This document shows, in pieces, positions 44,966-54,329 of a DNA stretch of 64,000 nt (position 1 is its first letter; every line of letters starts with the position of its first letter). The notes beneath the pieces were generated by a model that was not told the DNA's origin, searched no databases, and saw only the letters and a program-made list of their open reading frames with translations. Position numbers and translations under genes: made by a program. Origin of the DNA: an uncultured Sphingomonadaceae bacterium (GTDB lineage Bacteria; Pseudomonadota; Alphaproteobacteria; Sphingomonadales; Sphingomonadaceae); the NCBI GenBank assembly GCA_947494305.1, contig CANLUL010000001.1:124001-188000 (forward strand), written 5' to 3'.

Positions 44966-45253
44966 ATGAATATAAAATCCCTTTTCCCACTGCTTCTTGT
45001 CGCAGTCAGCCCGCAAGCAGTTTTGGCAAACAGCCAGAACGAGCAATCGGAAGATCAGCTAGCAGAAGTTTCGAAAGAAGTTGACCCGGAAAATCGGGTA
45101 AGATGCAAGCGTTTGCAAGTGACTGGTTCTCTGCTTAAAAGTCGCAAAATATGTAAAACAGTAGGTGAGTGGAGAAACATAAACAGGCAAGGGAATCGTG
45201 CAGCTCGCACGATTGTTGATCATGCTAATCAAGGGAGTACGAGCGGCAGATAA
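44966..45253 (+). CDS. Small secreted Cys-containing protein
   Basis: A 95-residue exported protein: signal ending V-L-A-N-S, an acidic stretch, and a core V-R-C-K-R-L-Q-V-T-G-S-L-L-K-S-R-K-I-C-K-T-V-G-E-W. The spacing C-x14-C with V-T-G-S and T-x-x-E-W recurs in many small sphingomonad proteins as I recall; a disulfide-linked turn is likely. AGGAG precedes the ATG. Function unknown. It converges on clpB with a 15-base gap and no terminator. Confidence 0.75.
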   Translation: MNIKSLFPLLLVAVSPQAVLANSQNEQSEDQLAEVSKEVDPENRVRCKRLQVTGSLLKSRKICKTVGEWRNINRQGNRAARTIVDHANQGSTSGR

Positions 45254-45268
45254 CGTTCGAAAATCTTA

Positions 45269-47848
45269 TCAGTCGACGTGCATCTCCAACGCTCCATCAC
45301 CCTCGTCAATCTTCACCATTGACCCATCGGGCACGTCTCCACGCAATATGAGATCAGCCAGCGGATCTTGAAGATATTTCTGGATTGCCCGTTTCAGCGG
45401 ACGAGCGCCGTACACCGGATCATAACCAACGCGTCCCAACCAACGCTGGGCGGCATCGGTGAGATCCAACTCAATCTTGCGATCCTTGAGTAGTTTTTGC
45501 ACACGCTTGACCTGGATTTCCACAATGGGTGCCATATGTTCCTCAGCCAAACGATGGAACAGGATGATTTCATCCAGTCTATTCAAGAATTCAGGACGGA
45601 AATGGCCACGGACAACATCCATCACCTGTGGTTCGACATCCTTGACCTTCTGTCCATCTTCCAGGTTGGCCATAAACTGACTGCCGAGATTGGAGGTAAG
45701 GATGATGAGCGTGTTGGAAAAGTCTACCCTCCGACCTTGACCATCGGTTAACTGTCCATCGTCGAGAACTTGCAGCAAGACGTTAAACACATCACTATGT
45801 GCTTTTTCAACTTCGTCGAACAGGATGACCTGGTACGGTCGACGCCGAACAGCCTCCGTCAGGACACCACCTTCTTCATAACCGACATAGCCGGGAGGCG
45901 CACCGATTAGGCGGGCTACGCTGTGCTTTTCCATAAACTCGGACATGTCGATCCGCACCATGGCTTGATCATCGTCAAACAAGAAGCCCGCTAAAGCCTT
46001 AGTCAGTTCCGTTTTGCCGACACCTGTGGGGCCGAGGAAAAGGAAGCTGCCCAAGGGACGGTTCGGATCCTGCAAGCCGGCACGGCTGCGGCGAACAGCA
46101 GATGACACCGCTTCGATTGCGTCTTTTTGACCGATGACGCGCTTGCCAATTAACTCTTCCATTGCGAGCAATTTTTCACGTTCGCCTTCGAGCATTTTAT
46201 CGACGGGAATGCCGGTCCATTTGGAAACCACAGAAGCAATATCTTCGCTCACGACTTCTTCGCGGAGCATGGCGCCTTCGGTTGCACCACTGGCCTCTTC
46301 TACCTTCTTTTCCAGATCGGGAATTTTGCCATAGCTTAGCTCTCCGGCCTTGGCGAGATCGCCGGCACGTTCAGCCTGTTCAAGTTCCAGACGTGCGGCA
46401 TCCAGTTCTTCCTTCAGATGGGCTTCAGCATGAATTTTGTCTTTCTCACCTTGCCAGCGTGTTGTTAACTCAGCCGACTCTTGTTCCAGTTCGGCGAGGT
46501 CTTTTTCAAGCGCTTCCAGTCGCGACTTAGATGCGTCGTCATTTTCCTTCGACAAGGCTTCGCGCTCGATTTTGAGCTGAATGATCTTGCGATCAAGCGT
46601 CTCAATCTCCTCAGGTTTGGATTCTACTTCCATACGGATGCGTGAAGCCGCTTCATCCATCAGGTCGATTGCTTTGTCGGGCAGGAATCGATCGGAAATA
46701 TAGCGGTGCGAAAGCGTAGCTGCGCTAACCAACGCGCCATCGGTAATCCGCACACCGTGATGCAGTTCATATTTTTCTTTGAGCCCGCGCAGGATTGAAA
46801 TCGTGTCTTCGACCGTGGGTTCACCAATAACAACCGGCTGAAAACGCCGCTGCAGGGCAGGGTCTTTTTCAACATATTTTTGATATTCGTCGAGCGTGGT
46901 TGCCCCGATACAGTGCAATTCACCGCGCGCCAGAGCCGGTTTTAGCAGATTGGAGGCATCCATTGAGCCTTCCGAAGCACCCGCTCCAATCAATGTATGC
47001 ATCTCGTCGATGAACAAGATGATCTCACCATCGGCGCCGCGTACTTCATCGAGTACGCCCTTAAGCCGTTCTTCAAATTCTCCGCGATATTTGGCGCCCG
47101 CGATCAGGGCCCCCATGTCGAGCGACATAAGTCGGCGATCTTTCAAACTGTCGGGTACATCGCCATTTGCAATACGCAGCGCCATGCCCTCAGCAATCGC
47201 GGTTTTGCCGACACCGGGCTCACCGATCAGCACTGGATTATTCTTTGTCCGCCGCGCCAATATCTGAATGGTCCGGCGTATTTCCTCATCACGGCCGATG
47301 ACCGGATCAAGCTTACCATCACGCGCAGCCTGGGTCAGGTCGCGGGTATATTTTTCCATCGCTTCATAGCTATCTTCGGCAGAAGCGGTGTCGGCGGATT
47401 TGCCTTTGCGCAATTCATTGATTGCGCCGTTAAGGCCTTCAGCAGAAACCGCTGCTTTCGCCAGCGCTTTTCCAGCGGCAGTATCTTTGGATAGCGTCAA
47501 TGCCAGCAACAGTCGCTCGACCGTTACATAGCTGTCACCGGCTTTTTCGGCGATTTGTTCCGCCTGATCCAGAGCGCGAACGGCATCGTTATTCAGGCCC
47601 GGTGTTTGCTGCGCACCGCCGCCTGACACTGCCGGAATTTTAGCCAGAGCCGCGTCTGTTTCCTGATGTGCCAGCTTGGCATTGCCGCCCGCCTTGGTAA
47701 TCAGGCCAGAAGCCATGCCCTGCTCGTCTTCGAGCAATGCCTTTAAAATATGCGCAGCGGTAATCTGCTGGTGGTTCATGCGAATGGCCACCGTCTGGGC
47801 GCTTTGCAAAAAGCCTTTGGCGCGATCTGTAAATTTCTCGAGATTCAT
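45269..47848 (-). CDS. clpB: ATP-dependent disaggregase ClpB
   Basis: Heat-shock chaperone of 859 residues that pulls apart aggregates together with DnaK. In order: Clp_N repeats (1-145), first AAA+ module with Walker A G209-E-P-G-V-G-K-T216, the coiled-coil middle domain (about 400-525) that distinguishes ClpB from ClpA/ClpC, and a second AAA+ module with G-P-T-G-V-G-K-T near residue 605 and the D2-small domain ending [12 protein letters not shown]. Full length. No sigma-32 promoter or HrcA CIRCE element was seen in the 89 bases before it. Confidence 0.98.
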   Translation of the reverse strand: MNLEKFTDRAKGFLQSAQTVAIRMNHQQITAAHILKALLEDEQGMASGLITKAGGNAKLAHQETDAALAKIPAVSGGGAQQTPGLNNDAVRALDQAEQIAEKAGDSYVTVERLLLALTLSKDTAAGKALAKAAVSAEGLNGAINELRKGKSADTASAEDSYEAMEKYTRDLTQAARDGKLDPVIGRDEEIRRTIQILARRTKNNPVLIGEPGVGKTAIAEGMALRIANGDVPDSLKDRRLMSLDMGALIAGAKYRGEFEERLKGVLDEVRGADGEIILFIDEMHTLIGAGASEGSMDASNLLKPALARGELHCIGATTLDEYQKYVEKDPALQRRFQPVVIGEPTVEDTISILRGLKEKYELHHGVRITDGALVSAATLSHRYISDRFLPDKAIDLMDEAASRIRMEVESKPEEIETLDRKIIQLKIEREALSKENDDASKSRLEALEKDLAELEQESAELTTRWQGEKDKIHAEAHLKEELDAARLELEQAERAGDLAKAGELSYGKIPDLEKKVEEASGATEGAMLREEVVSEDIASVVSKWTGIPVDKMLEGEREKLLAMEELIGKRVIGQKDAIEAVSSAVRRSRAGLQDPNRPLGSFLFLGPTGVGKTELTKALAGFLFDDDQAMVRIDMSEFMEKHSVARLIGAPPGYVGYEEGGVLTEAVRRRPYQVILFDEVEKAHSDVFNVLLQVLDDGQLTDGQGRRVDFSNTLIILTSNLGSQFMANLEDGQKVKDVEPQVMDVVRGHFRPEFLNRLDEIILFHRLAEEHMAPIVEIQVKRVQKLLKDRKIELDLTDAAQRWLGRVGYDPVYGARPLKRAIQKYLQDPLADLILRGDVPDGSMVKIDEGDGALEMHVD

Positions 47849-47937
47849 GGTCCCGTTCCCTCAATTGTCGTTCCCATCAAATATGGTGTGATGAATTTAC
47901 AACACAAGGGATGAGGGCAAATTATTGTTCCCCTAGA

Positions 47938-49521
47938 CTATTCCGCTTTCCAGTCGCGAGCCAGTTGATCGAGCAATCGTACGCCAAAGCCAGACGCTCC
48001 TTTGGGTGTCAAAGGCTGTGAACTTTTGATCCAATCCACACCGGCAATGTCGAGATGCGCCCACGGCAGAGACTTGTCGATAAAATATCCGATGAAATGC
48101 GCGCCGGCACTAGCGCCGGGAGCATTGGTAACGCCCGAATTTTTGACATCCGCAATGTCTGACCGAATGGCTTTTGCGTATGCAGGATGCAAAGGCAGTC
48201 GCCACAAATGCTCGCCGCTGGTTTCAGCAGCATTCATCAATCGGTCCGCCACACTGTCTTCGCGTGCGAATAGTCCGGCATATTGATCGCCAAGCGCGCG
48301 CCCTACTGACCCCGTCAGAGTGGCTATATCAACCAACGCAAAAGGTTTGTAGCGGTCGGCGACATATTGCACGGCATCGGCGAGCACCAACCGGCCTTCC
48401 GCATCCGTACTGAGAATCTCAATAGTTTTTCCGCCATATGTCCGCACGACATCGCCGGGACGCTGCGCATTCGCGCCGGGCATATTTTCCGCCAGTGCGG
48501 CGACTGCAACGATATTGACCGGAGCGCGGCTTTTGGCGAGCGACAATGCTGCGCCCATGACCGCCGCAGCGCCCGACATATCGGCTTTCATCTCCCACAT
48601 GCCGCTATTGGATTTTATCGAAATACCGCCGGTGTCAAAGGTAATGCCTTTGCCGGCCAGTGCCAATGGAGCGCCGCTACCGCCAGTATAGCGGACAATC
48701 ATCATCCGTGATCCGCGCGGGCTACCCTGACCAACGCCGACGATTGCGCCCATGTTCATTTTCCGCATTGCTGCTTCGTCGAGTACCTCTATTTTGACAT
48801 TCGCAACGCCGGCAAAAGCGGCACGTGTTCGTTCTACAAAGCTTTGCGGATAAAGTGCGCTTGCTGGTTCGCTTTGCAGATCGCGTACAAAGCTCACGCC
48901 TTCTGCCAGATGCTTGTGACGGTTATTCCACAACGCCTGTGCCTCATTTGCTGCGCTGCCGACAAAGGTGACCTTTTGGCTGGCGGGCGCCTTCTCAACA
49001 TCATATTGATAGCGGTCGAACCGATATTGACCCAAGGACAAGCCGACCGCTGCATTGGACATTGCCGCTGCATCCGGAGCGCCGATAACAGCCAGCTCGG
49101 CCTCCTCTTTCATCAGTTTTTGTACAGCACCGCCTGCTGCAGATCGCCAGTCTGGGCCTTCGTCATCTGCTTTTGTGGATCCGGCCAGCATGATCAAAGG
49201 ATGGCTGCCGATACCCCGAAGTTTCAAGGTTTGTCCTTTTTTCCCTTTGAAATCTGCCGATGCGATAGCCGCTTCAACTGCACTTCGCTCCGCAGCGGTT
49301 AATGCTCCAGTTTCAGGCAACTCTGCGCTTTGGGTTAGAATGACGAGCGCAGCGCCTGCGGGTGCTTGCGCAGCAAAACTGATGGGTCTTTTCGTGCTGT
49401 TTGGAACCGTCGATGCAGGCACACCTGACCCGACAATAGACTGGGCCAATGCGGGCGGCGACATTGCCAGCAAGGGCAGGGTAGCAAGAAATGCGAGGCG
49501 ACTGTTTTTGAACATGGGCAT
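47938..49521 (-). CDS. Exported leucyl aminopeptidase (M17)
   Basis: A 527-residue M17 aminopeptidase. The catalytic part has G-K-G-I-T-F-D-T-G-G-I-S-I-K, the metal-binding M-K-A-D-M-S-G-A-A and S-T-D-A-E-G-R-L-V-L-A-D-A (with S instead of the usual N at the start of the motif). Unlike cytosolic PepA it begins with a signal peptide (L-A-F-L-A-T-L-P-L-L-A-M-S-P-P-A-L-A-Q), so it acts in the periplasm. AGGA is six bases before the ATG. It is divergent from the acylase gene. Confidence 0.92.
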   Translation of the reverse strand: MPMFKNSRLAFLATLPLLAMSPPALAQSIVGSGVPASTVPNSTKRPISFAAQAPAGAALVILTQSAELPETGALTAAERSAVEAAIASADFKGKKGQTLKLRGIGSHPLIMLAGSTKADDEGPDWRSAAGGAVQKLMKEEAELAVIGAPDAAAMSNAAVGLSLGQYRFDRYQYDVEKAPASQKVTFVGSAANEAQALWNNRHKHLAEGVSFVRDLQSEPASALYPQSFVERTRAAFAGVANVKIEVLDEAAMRKMNMGAIVGVGQGSPRGSRMMIVRYTGGSGAPLALAGKGITFDTGGISIKSNSGMWEMKADMSGAAAVMGAALSLAKSRAPVNIVAVAALAENMPGANAQRPGDVVRTYGGKTIEILSTDAEGRLVLADAVQYVADRYKPFALVDIATLTGSVGRALGDQYAGLFAREDSVADRLMNAAETSGEHLWRLPLHPAYAKAIRSDIADVKNSGVTNAPGASAGAHFIGYFIDKSLPWAHLDIAGVDWIKSSQPLTPKGASGFGVRLLDQLARDWKAE

Positions 49522-49644
49522 GAACGATCCTTTGTAATGTTGACTGACCTGTGCAGGTGCATGGCTATCTGGTTGACCAATGTCTTAACTTTGCCCAAGA
49601 GTGAGCAAAGGGCAAGCCCCGGAAGCGATAGAAAAGGTAATCGA

Positions 49645-51843
49645 ATGAAGGTGATCAAGCGGATCGGATGGGGTCTTCTGATACTTATATTGCTGATTGG
49701 ACTGGCCTTGGCCGTTTGGGAACCTTTGAGCATCTCGTCCACTGCGCCGCCGCCGGACAAAAATTATGAAGTGCGTATTGTCCGCGATGATTTTGGCGTT
49801 CCGCATATTTTTGGTAAGACCGATGCCGATGTAGCCTTTGGTGTAGCTTATGCCCACGCCGAAGATGATTTTGACACGCTGCAAGAAGTAACCGCCATGA
49901 CGCGAGGGCGGATGGCGACACTCAACGGCGCTGATAGTGCTCCGATAGATTTTGTTGCCGCTTTGTTAGACGTTGATGGCACGGTTGACCGAAAATATGA
50001 TGACCTGCCTGAAGACGTTCGCGCTCTGCTCGATGCTTATGCCTCGGGCCTCAACAAATATGCGGAGGAGCATCCAGAAGAGGTAAAACTGGCAAAATTA
50101 TTCCCTGCAAACGGGAAAGATATTGCCCGCGGTTTTGTATTGCGATCACCATTTTTCTTCGGATTAAACGGTCCCATTGAAAAACTGATCGGCAATGAAC
50201 CGCTTCTTAGGGAGGGTGGCCCGCGTCTATCAGGGGATGTTGATGACAAAACCATCCATCCGCTGAGCAAGGACAAGATGCTGACTCCGGTCGGGACTGA
50301 TCCCGATGAGAATGGCTCCAATGCTTACGCGGTTGCTCCGTCGCATACGGAGGATGGTGATACAGTTCTAATCTCAAATTCCCACCAACCGCTACGCGGC
50401 AATGTCGCATGGTATGAATTGGTTGTGCATAGCGAAGAAGGCTGGGATTTTGCCGGAGCGAATTTCCCGGGTTCCCCTTATCCGTTTCTGGGACATAATA
50501 AGAATCTGGGTTGGACCAACACTGTCAACCGCCCGGACTTGATCGATATCTATAAATTGAAACTCAATCAAACCCGCAGCGCTTATCAATATGATGGTGA
50601 ATGGAAACCACTGCAAAAGAAGCGTGTTTGGTTGAAGATCAAATTTGGACCATTTGTTGTTCCTTATCCTCAGATTGTCTATCGCTCAATCCACGGTCCG
50701 GTAATCCTGAATGACGAAGGTGCATTTGCGATCCGCTATGCCGGAATCGATCAATTGGATATGCTAACCCAATATTATCGCCTCAACAAAGCGCAGAGCT
50801 TTGAAGAGTGGCAGGCGGCAATGGCCGGGCAGGGGGTTCCGGCAACGAACTTCATCTATGCCGACGCAAAGGGAAATATCGGGATGTTCTACAATGCGAT
50901 GTTCCCGGATCGTGCGCGCGGATATGATTGGCGCGGGGTGTTGCCAGGTGACACTTCCGCGGTCGTATGGCAAAAGTCACTACCCTTCACACGCGTTCCA
51001 GCACTGATCAATCCGCAGTCGGGATATGTGATGAATGCGAACAATACGCCCTATGTGGCGGCGGGACCCGGTGATGAGCTGTCTCCGAGCAGTTTCTCAC
51101 CGCTGATGGGAATCGAAAATGATCAAACCAACCGGTCACGCCGTTCGATTGCGTTGCTTGAAAAAGCCAATGCAGACGGCACGCTGACCGATGCAGAATT
51201 GCGCACGATAAAATATGATACCGGCTATGAAAAAGCGGGATATGCCGGTGCATGGATGGATCAGATGACGGCGCTCGAACTGCCCATCCGAATGAAAGAC
51301 GGCGGGCAATATATTAACGCACAAAAGCTATTGGCGGAATGGGATTGGAACCTGGATGGAAAGGGCTCAGCTGATGCTCTGGCTTTGATGGTGTTACGAC
51401 CGGCCAACAAGGCCCACTATCAGCGCGGAGAGGTGCCGAAGCCGGAAGATATCTTAAAAGAAACAGTCGACCACTTGATGGAATATTTCGGCAGAATTGA
51501 TCCGCCAATGATGGATGTCTTGCGATTGCGTCAAGGCGATGTCGATCTTCCGATTGATGGCGGCAATGACACAATCCGCGCCTCAACCCTCTGGGATGTT
51601 GAAGAAGATGGTCGGCTATCCGTTCGTCACGGTGACAGCTTCATTCAGTTCGTTGAGTGGGACAAGGCCGGGAAGGTGACATCCCGCTCGATCCAGCCCT
51701 TTGGCGCGGCAACAACGCGGCCTGATTCAAAACATTATACCGATCAGATGCAGCTATTTGTGGACAAGAAGTTGAAGCCGGTACATTTTGACCCGGCAGA
51801 GTTAGAGAAGCATAAAACTAGTGATAAGATTGTGCGAAGATAA
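49645..51843 (+). CDS. Penicillin acylase-family N-terminal nucleophile hydrolase
   Basis: A 732-residue Ntn hydrolase. An N-terminal hydrophobic helix (about 8-24) may anchor or export it. The alpha part reads V-R-I-V-R-D-D-F-G-V-P-H-I-F-G; the self-cleavage site is G224 followed by the nucleophile S225 in E-N-G-S-N-A-Y-A-V. The beta part follows. The family includes penicillin, cephalosporin and acyl-homoserine-lactone acylases; the true substrate is not visible, and quorum-signal degradation is only one option. AAGG eight bases before the ATG at 49645 sets the start; 36 extra codons upstream lack a site. Confidence 0.9.
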   Translation: MKVIKRIGWGLLILILLIGLALAVWEPLSISSTAPPPDKNYEVRIVRDDFGVPHIFGKTDADVAFGVAYAHAEDDFDTLQEVTAMTRGRMATLNGADSAPIDFVAALLDVDGTVDRKYDDLPEDVRALLDAYASGLNKYAEEHPEEVKLAKLFPANGKDIARGFVLRSPFFFGLNGPIEKLIGNEPLLREGGPRLSGDVDDKTIHPLSKDKMLTPVGTDPDENGSNAYAVAPSHTEDGDTVLISNSHQPLRGNVAWYELVVHSEEGWDFAGANFPGSPYPFLGHNKNLGWTNTVNRPDLIDIYKLKLNQTRSAYQYDGEWKPLQKKRVWLKIKFGPFVVPYPQIVYRSIHGPVILNDEGAFAIRYAGIDQLDMLTQYYRLNKAQSFEEWQAAMAGQGVPATNFIYADAKGNIGMFYNAMFPDRARGYDWRGVLPGDTSAVVWQKSLPFTRVPALINPQSGYVMNANNTPYVAAGPGDELSPSSFSPLMGIENDQTNRSRRSIALLEKANADGTLTDAELRTIKYDTGYEKAGYAGAWMDQMTALELPIRMKDGGQYINAQKLLAEWDWNLDGKGSADALALMVLRPANKAHYQRGEVPKPEDILKETVDHLMEYFGRIDPPMMDVLRLRQGDVDLPIDGGNDTIRASTLWDVEEDGRLSVRHGDSFIQFVEWDKAGKVTSRSIQPFGAATTRPDSKHYTDQMQLFVDKKLKPVHFDPAELEKHKTSDKIVRR

Positions 51844-52030
51844 ATCTGTACTTATCGGTCATCTCAAGGCTCTAGCTCAGGGGCGAAAACCAGCGCTTTA
51901 AACTTTGCACAAACTCCAGAAGCATCCAACATAACCTATGACTGAACCTGTATCATTTTACATTGATTTAGGTTGGGGTTAGGGTTGGTGTCAGGGCGTC
52001 GCAAACCGTTACAGTGGGGCATATCCGTGA
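51844..52030. other. Intergenic region before the TIR gene, G-rich
   Basis: 187 bases without a gene. G runs of 2-4 at 51971, 51975, 51982, 51987 and 51994 are spaced by 2-5 bases in the plus strand about 40-60 bases before the TIR start, so a G-quadruplex is conceivable. No clear ribosome site precedes the TIR ATG. Confidence 0.35.
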
Positions 52031-53977
52031 ATGACTGATGGTGAGCAAATAGTTGAAAAAACGAAACACACAGTTTTCGTAAGCTATTCCCACGCCGATC
52101 GTTCCGAAGCGTTACCTATTATCAAAGCGCTGGAAGATGCCGGCTTTAACGTATGGTGGGATGGGTTGATCAAGGGCGGTGTTCACGCTGCTCAAGAGAC
52201 GGCTGATGTATTGGAACGCGCCAGAGCGGTGCTGGTGCTCTGGTCCAAAAATTCCGCTAAGTCTCATTGGGTTCAAGACGAAGCCACGAGAGGTCGGGAT
52301 CGTGGATGCCTGGTTCCGGTATCAATTGATGGTCATGAACCACCGCTGGGTTTCGGTCAATTTCAGTTCATCGACATTTCCGGTAAGAAAAATAATCCCG
52401 GTTCACCTGAAATGCAAAAAGTCTTACATGCGGTGTCCGCGCTGCACGAGGATATTGTTTCCCCGGTACAAATAACTTCACCTGGCGCCCCTCAAGCGCC
52501 TCTGATCGCTCGCCGCAATCTGATCATTGGAGGAACCGCAACCGTTTTGGCCGGGGGTACAATTGCTGCTTGGGTAGGGGGACTATTTGATGGGAAAAGC
52601 CAGCCGAGCAGCATCGCTGTGCTGCCATTCGCCAACCTCAGTCGCGATCCTGAACAGGTTTATTTCTCAGACGGCTTGGCATCCGAAATTCGTTCTGAGT
52701 TATCACGCAATCCGCTTTTACAAATTGTTGGGCAGACTTCTTCGAACAGTTTTCGTGACAAGCAAGATGATGCCAAGTCTATTGCCAAGAAACTAGGTGT
52801 TTCCTTTTTGCTGGATGGCAACGTCCAAAAAGCGGATGGTCAGTTAAAGATCACGACTGACTTAATTGATGGTGATACCGGATTGAGCAAATGGGCAGAA
52901 ACATTCGAACGCCCAATCGCAGATGTTTTTGCGGTACAAGAAGAGATTGCTGCGGCAGTTGCCTCGGCAATGTCGGTTGCAATGAGCAGCAAGGGGAAAA
53001 GAGGCGACAGTCATCAAAATGGTGGGACCACGAATATTGCGGCATTTGACGCCTATCTGCGTGGCCGGGATTTGTTCGAATTGCATATTGATGAAACCAG
53101 TGAACGTGCGGCATTGGCAAAATTTGAGGAATCGATCCAAATCGATCCTGAATATGCCGCGCCGCGTGCTGCGCGTGCGCGTGCGCTAGCGGTCATCGCC
53201 AACCAATATGTCAGTAGTGATGAGCGTTTCCGGCTCTATGATGAGGCCGCCGAAGAAGCGACCCGAGCAACCGAGATTGCTCCTGAATTCGCGGCTGGAT
53301 TCAATGCCTTGGGTTATGCGCTCTTTTACGGCAAACTTGACGTAAAAGGCGCGCGCACTCCCTATGATCGAGCCTATGCTTTGGCCAAAAGTGATGTTGA
53401 TGTCTTCAGTCGCTATGCGATTTATTGCGCTCGTACGGGGCGCTTTAGCGAGGCATATAAGGCAATTGATCAGGCATCAAAACTTGACCCGCTTAACGCT
53501 TCGATATTTCGATCGATGGGCACAATCAAATATGCCGGCAAAGAATATGATGAAGCTATTGCTGCGGGTCGCCGTGCTCTTGAGATCAACCCTGAAAGAA
53601 ATAGCGTTCACGGCGATATCGGCGATTCCTACCTCATGCTGGGACAGTTGGGCAAAGCCCGGCAGGAATATGCGTTGGAGAAAAACAGCCTGATCACATT
53701 GACCGGCAAAGCGATATTGGAGCACAGGGAAGGCAATAGAGCGGAGGCGCAAAAGAACTTTGATGGATTGGTCGCAGACCATGGCGACAATGGCTTGTAC
53801 CAACAGGCTCAAGTGCTCGCCCAGTGGGGAGAAACAGACCGCGTTTTCGCAGTGCTCTCGGATGCGCAGAAATTGCGCGATTCCGGGTTGATCTATCTGC
53901 TTCACGATCCCTTTCTTGATCCAGTGCGAGACGATGAGCGTTTTAATGACTTGCTATTACAACTAGGGTTTCTATGA
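52031..53977 (+). CDS. Transmembrane TIR - TolB/FlgO-like - TPR protein
   Basis: A 648-residue protein with three parts. Residues 10-140 are a TIR_2 domain (H-T-V-F-V-S-Y-S-H-A-D ... W-W-D) with W80-V-Q-D-E84, the same spacing as W-V-H-K-E642 of SARM1, whose Glu cleaves NAD. One transmembrane helix follows at 163-186; the A-R-R-N before it predicts a cytosolic TIR domain. Residues 190-320 (S-I-A-V-L-P-F-A-N-L-S-R-D-P-E-Q-V-Y-F-S-D-G-L-A) are a TolB/FlgO-like module also found beside bacterial cyclases, and residues 335-648 are TPR repeats, both then periplasmic. It would be a transmembrane sensor. The lipoprotein at 54006 is just downstream. Confidence 0.9.
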   Translation: MTDGEQIVEKTKHTVFVSYSHADRSEALPIIKALEDAGFNVWWDGLIKGGVHAAQETADVLERARAVLVLWSKNSAKSHWVQDEATRGRDRGCLVPVSIDGHEPPLGFGQFQFIDISGKKNNPGSPEMQKVLHAVSALHEDIVSPVQITSPGAPQAPLIARRNLIIGGTATVLAGGTIAAWVGGLFDGKSQPSSIAVLPFANLSRDPEQVYFSDGLASEIRSELSRNPLLQIVGQTSSNSFRDKQDDAKSIAKKLGVSFLLDGNVQKADGQLKITTDLIDGDTGLSKWAETFERPIADVFAVQEEIAAAVASAMSVAMSSKGKRGDSHQNGGTTNIAAFDAYLRGRDLFELHIDETSERAALAKFEESIQIDPEYAAPRAARARALAVIANQYVSSDERFRLYDEAAEEATRATEIAPEFAAGFNALGYALFYGKLDVKGARTPYDRAYALAKSDVDVFSRYAIYCARTGRFSEAYKAIDQASKLDPLNASIFRSMGTIKYAGKEYDEAIAAGRRALEINPERNSVHGDIGDSYLMLGQLGKARQEYALEKNSLITLTGKAILEHREGNRAEAQKNFDGLVADHGDNGLYQQAQVLAQWGETDRVFAVLSDAQKLRDSGLIYLLHDPFLDPVRDDERFNDLLLQLGFL

Positions 53978-54005
53978 TTTTTTTCTCAATATTGGAGGAT
54001 GGATA

Positions 54006-54266
54006 ATGCGTAAGATTTTAACAGGTGCCGTTGTGGCTACTTTGTCTCTCGGCCTTGCTGCTTGCGGCGCTCCTGCTGACGATGCAGCTACCGAGGAAGC
54101 CGCAACCGAAGAAGTTGTCGCGGAAGATGCAATGGCAGAGAGTGTTGCCGAAGAAACTGAGGCGGCTGAAGAAGGTGCGGCAGCAGAAGTATCTGATGAT
54201 CAGGGGTCAAATGATCAGGGATCCAACGACCAAGGGTCTAACGATCAAGGGTCTAACGATCAGTAA
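54006..54266 (+). CDS. Acidic lipoprotein with DQGSN pentapeptide repeats
   Basis: An 86-residue lipoprotein (lipobox L-A-A-C, Cys20). After it come about 40 residues of Ala/Glu/Asp/Val, then four DQGSN pentapeptides and a final DQ. The repeat copies differ at silent codon positions, so the amino-acid pattern seems to be kept by selection. It is similar in composition to the lipoprotein at 221. GGAGGA lies just ahead of the ATG. It starts 28 bases after the TIR protein stop and could be read with it; a terminator follows. Confidence 0.82.
   Translation: MRKILTGAVVATLSLGLAACGAPADDAATEEAATEEVVAEDAMAESVAEETEAAEEGAAAEVSDDQGSNDQGSNDQGSNDQGSNDQ
54198..54263 (+). repeat. 15-base tandem repeat in the lipoprotein gene
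   Basis: Four and two-fifths copies of a 15-base unit coding for D-Q-G-S-N. The units differ by one to four bases, mostly silent. Copy number may vary between strains. Confidence 0.9.
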
Positions 54267-54289
54267 GTTTCCACAAGAATAACGCGAAA

Positions 54290-54315
54290 AAGGTCCGTTT
54301 ATCCGGGCCTTTTTT
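54290..54315. terminator. Terminator between lipoprotein and protease genes
   Basis: AGGTCCG (54291-54297) pairs with CGGGCCT (54304-54310, one G-U pair) around a TTTATC loop. A T run follows on the right and an A run precedes on the left, so it can serve both convergent genes. Confidence 0.85.
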
Positions 54316-54329
54316 GTGCCTTTAAGTCG

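Noticed and set aside
45459-47494. Plus-strand open frames of up to 165 codons over clpB
   Set aside because: Antisense shadows of conserved AAA+ sequence, with rare-residue composition and no ribosome site.
54198-54263. 15-base repeats as a possible CRISPR array
   Set aside because: The units are contiguous with no spacers, are too short, and lie in frame inside a lipoprotein gene.
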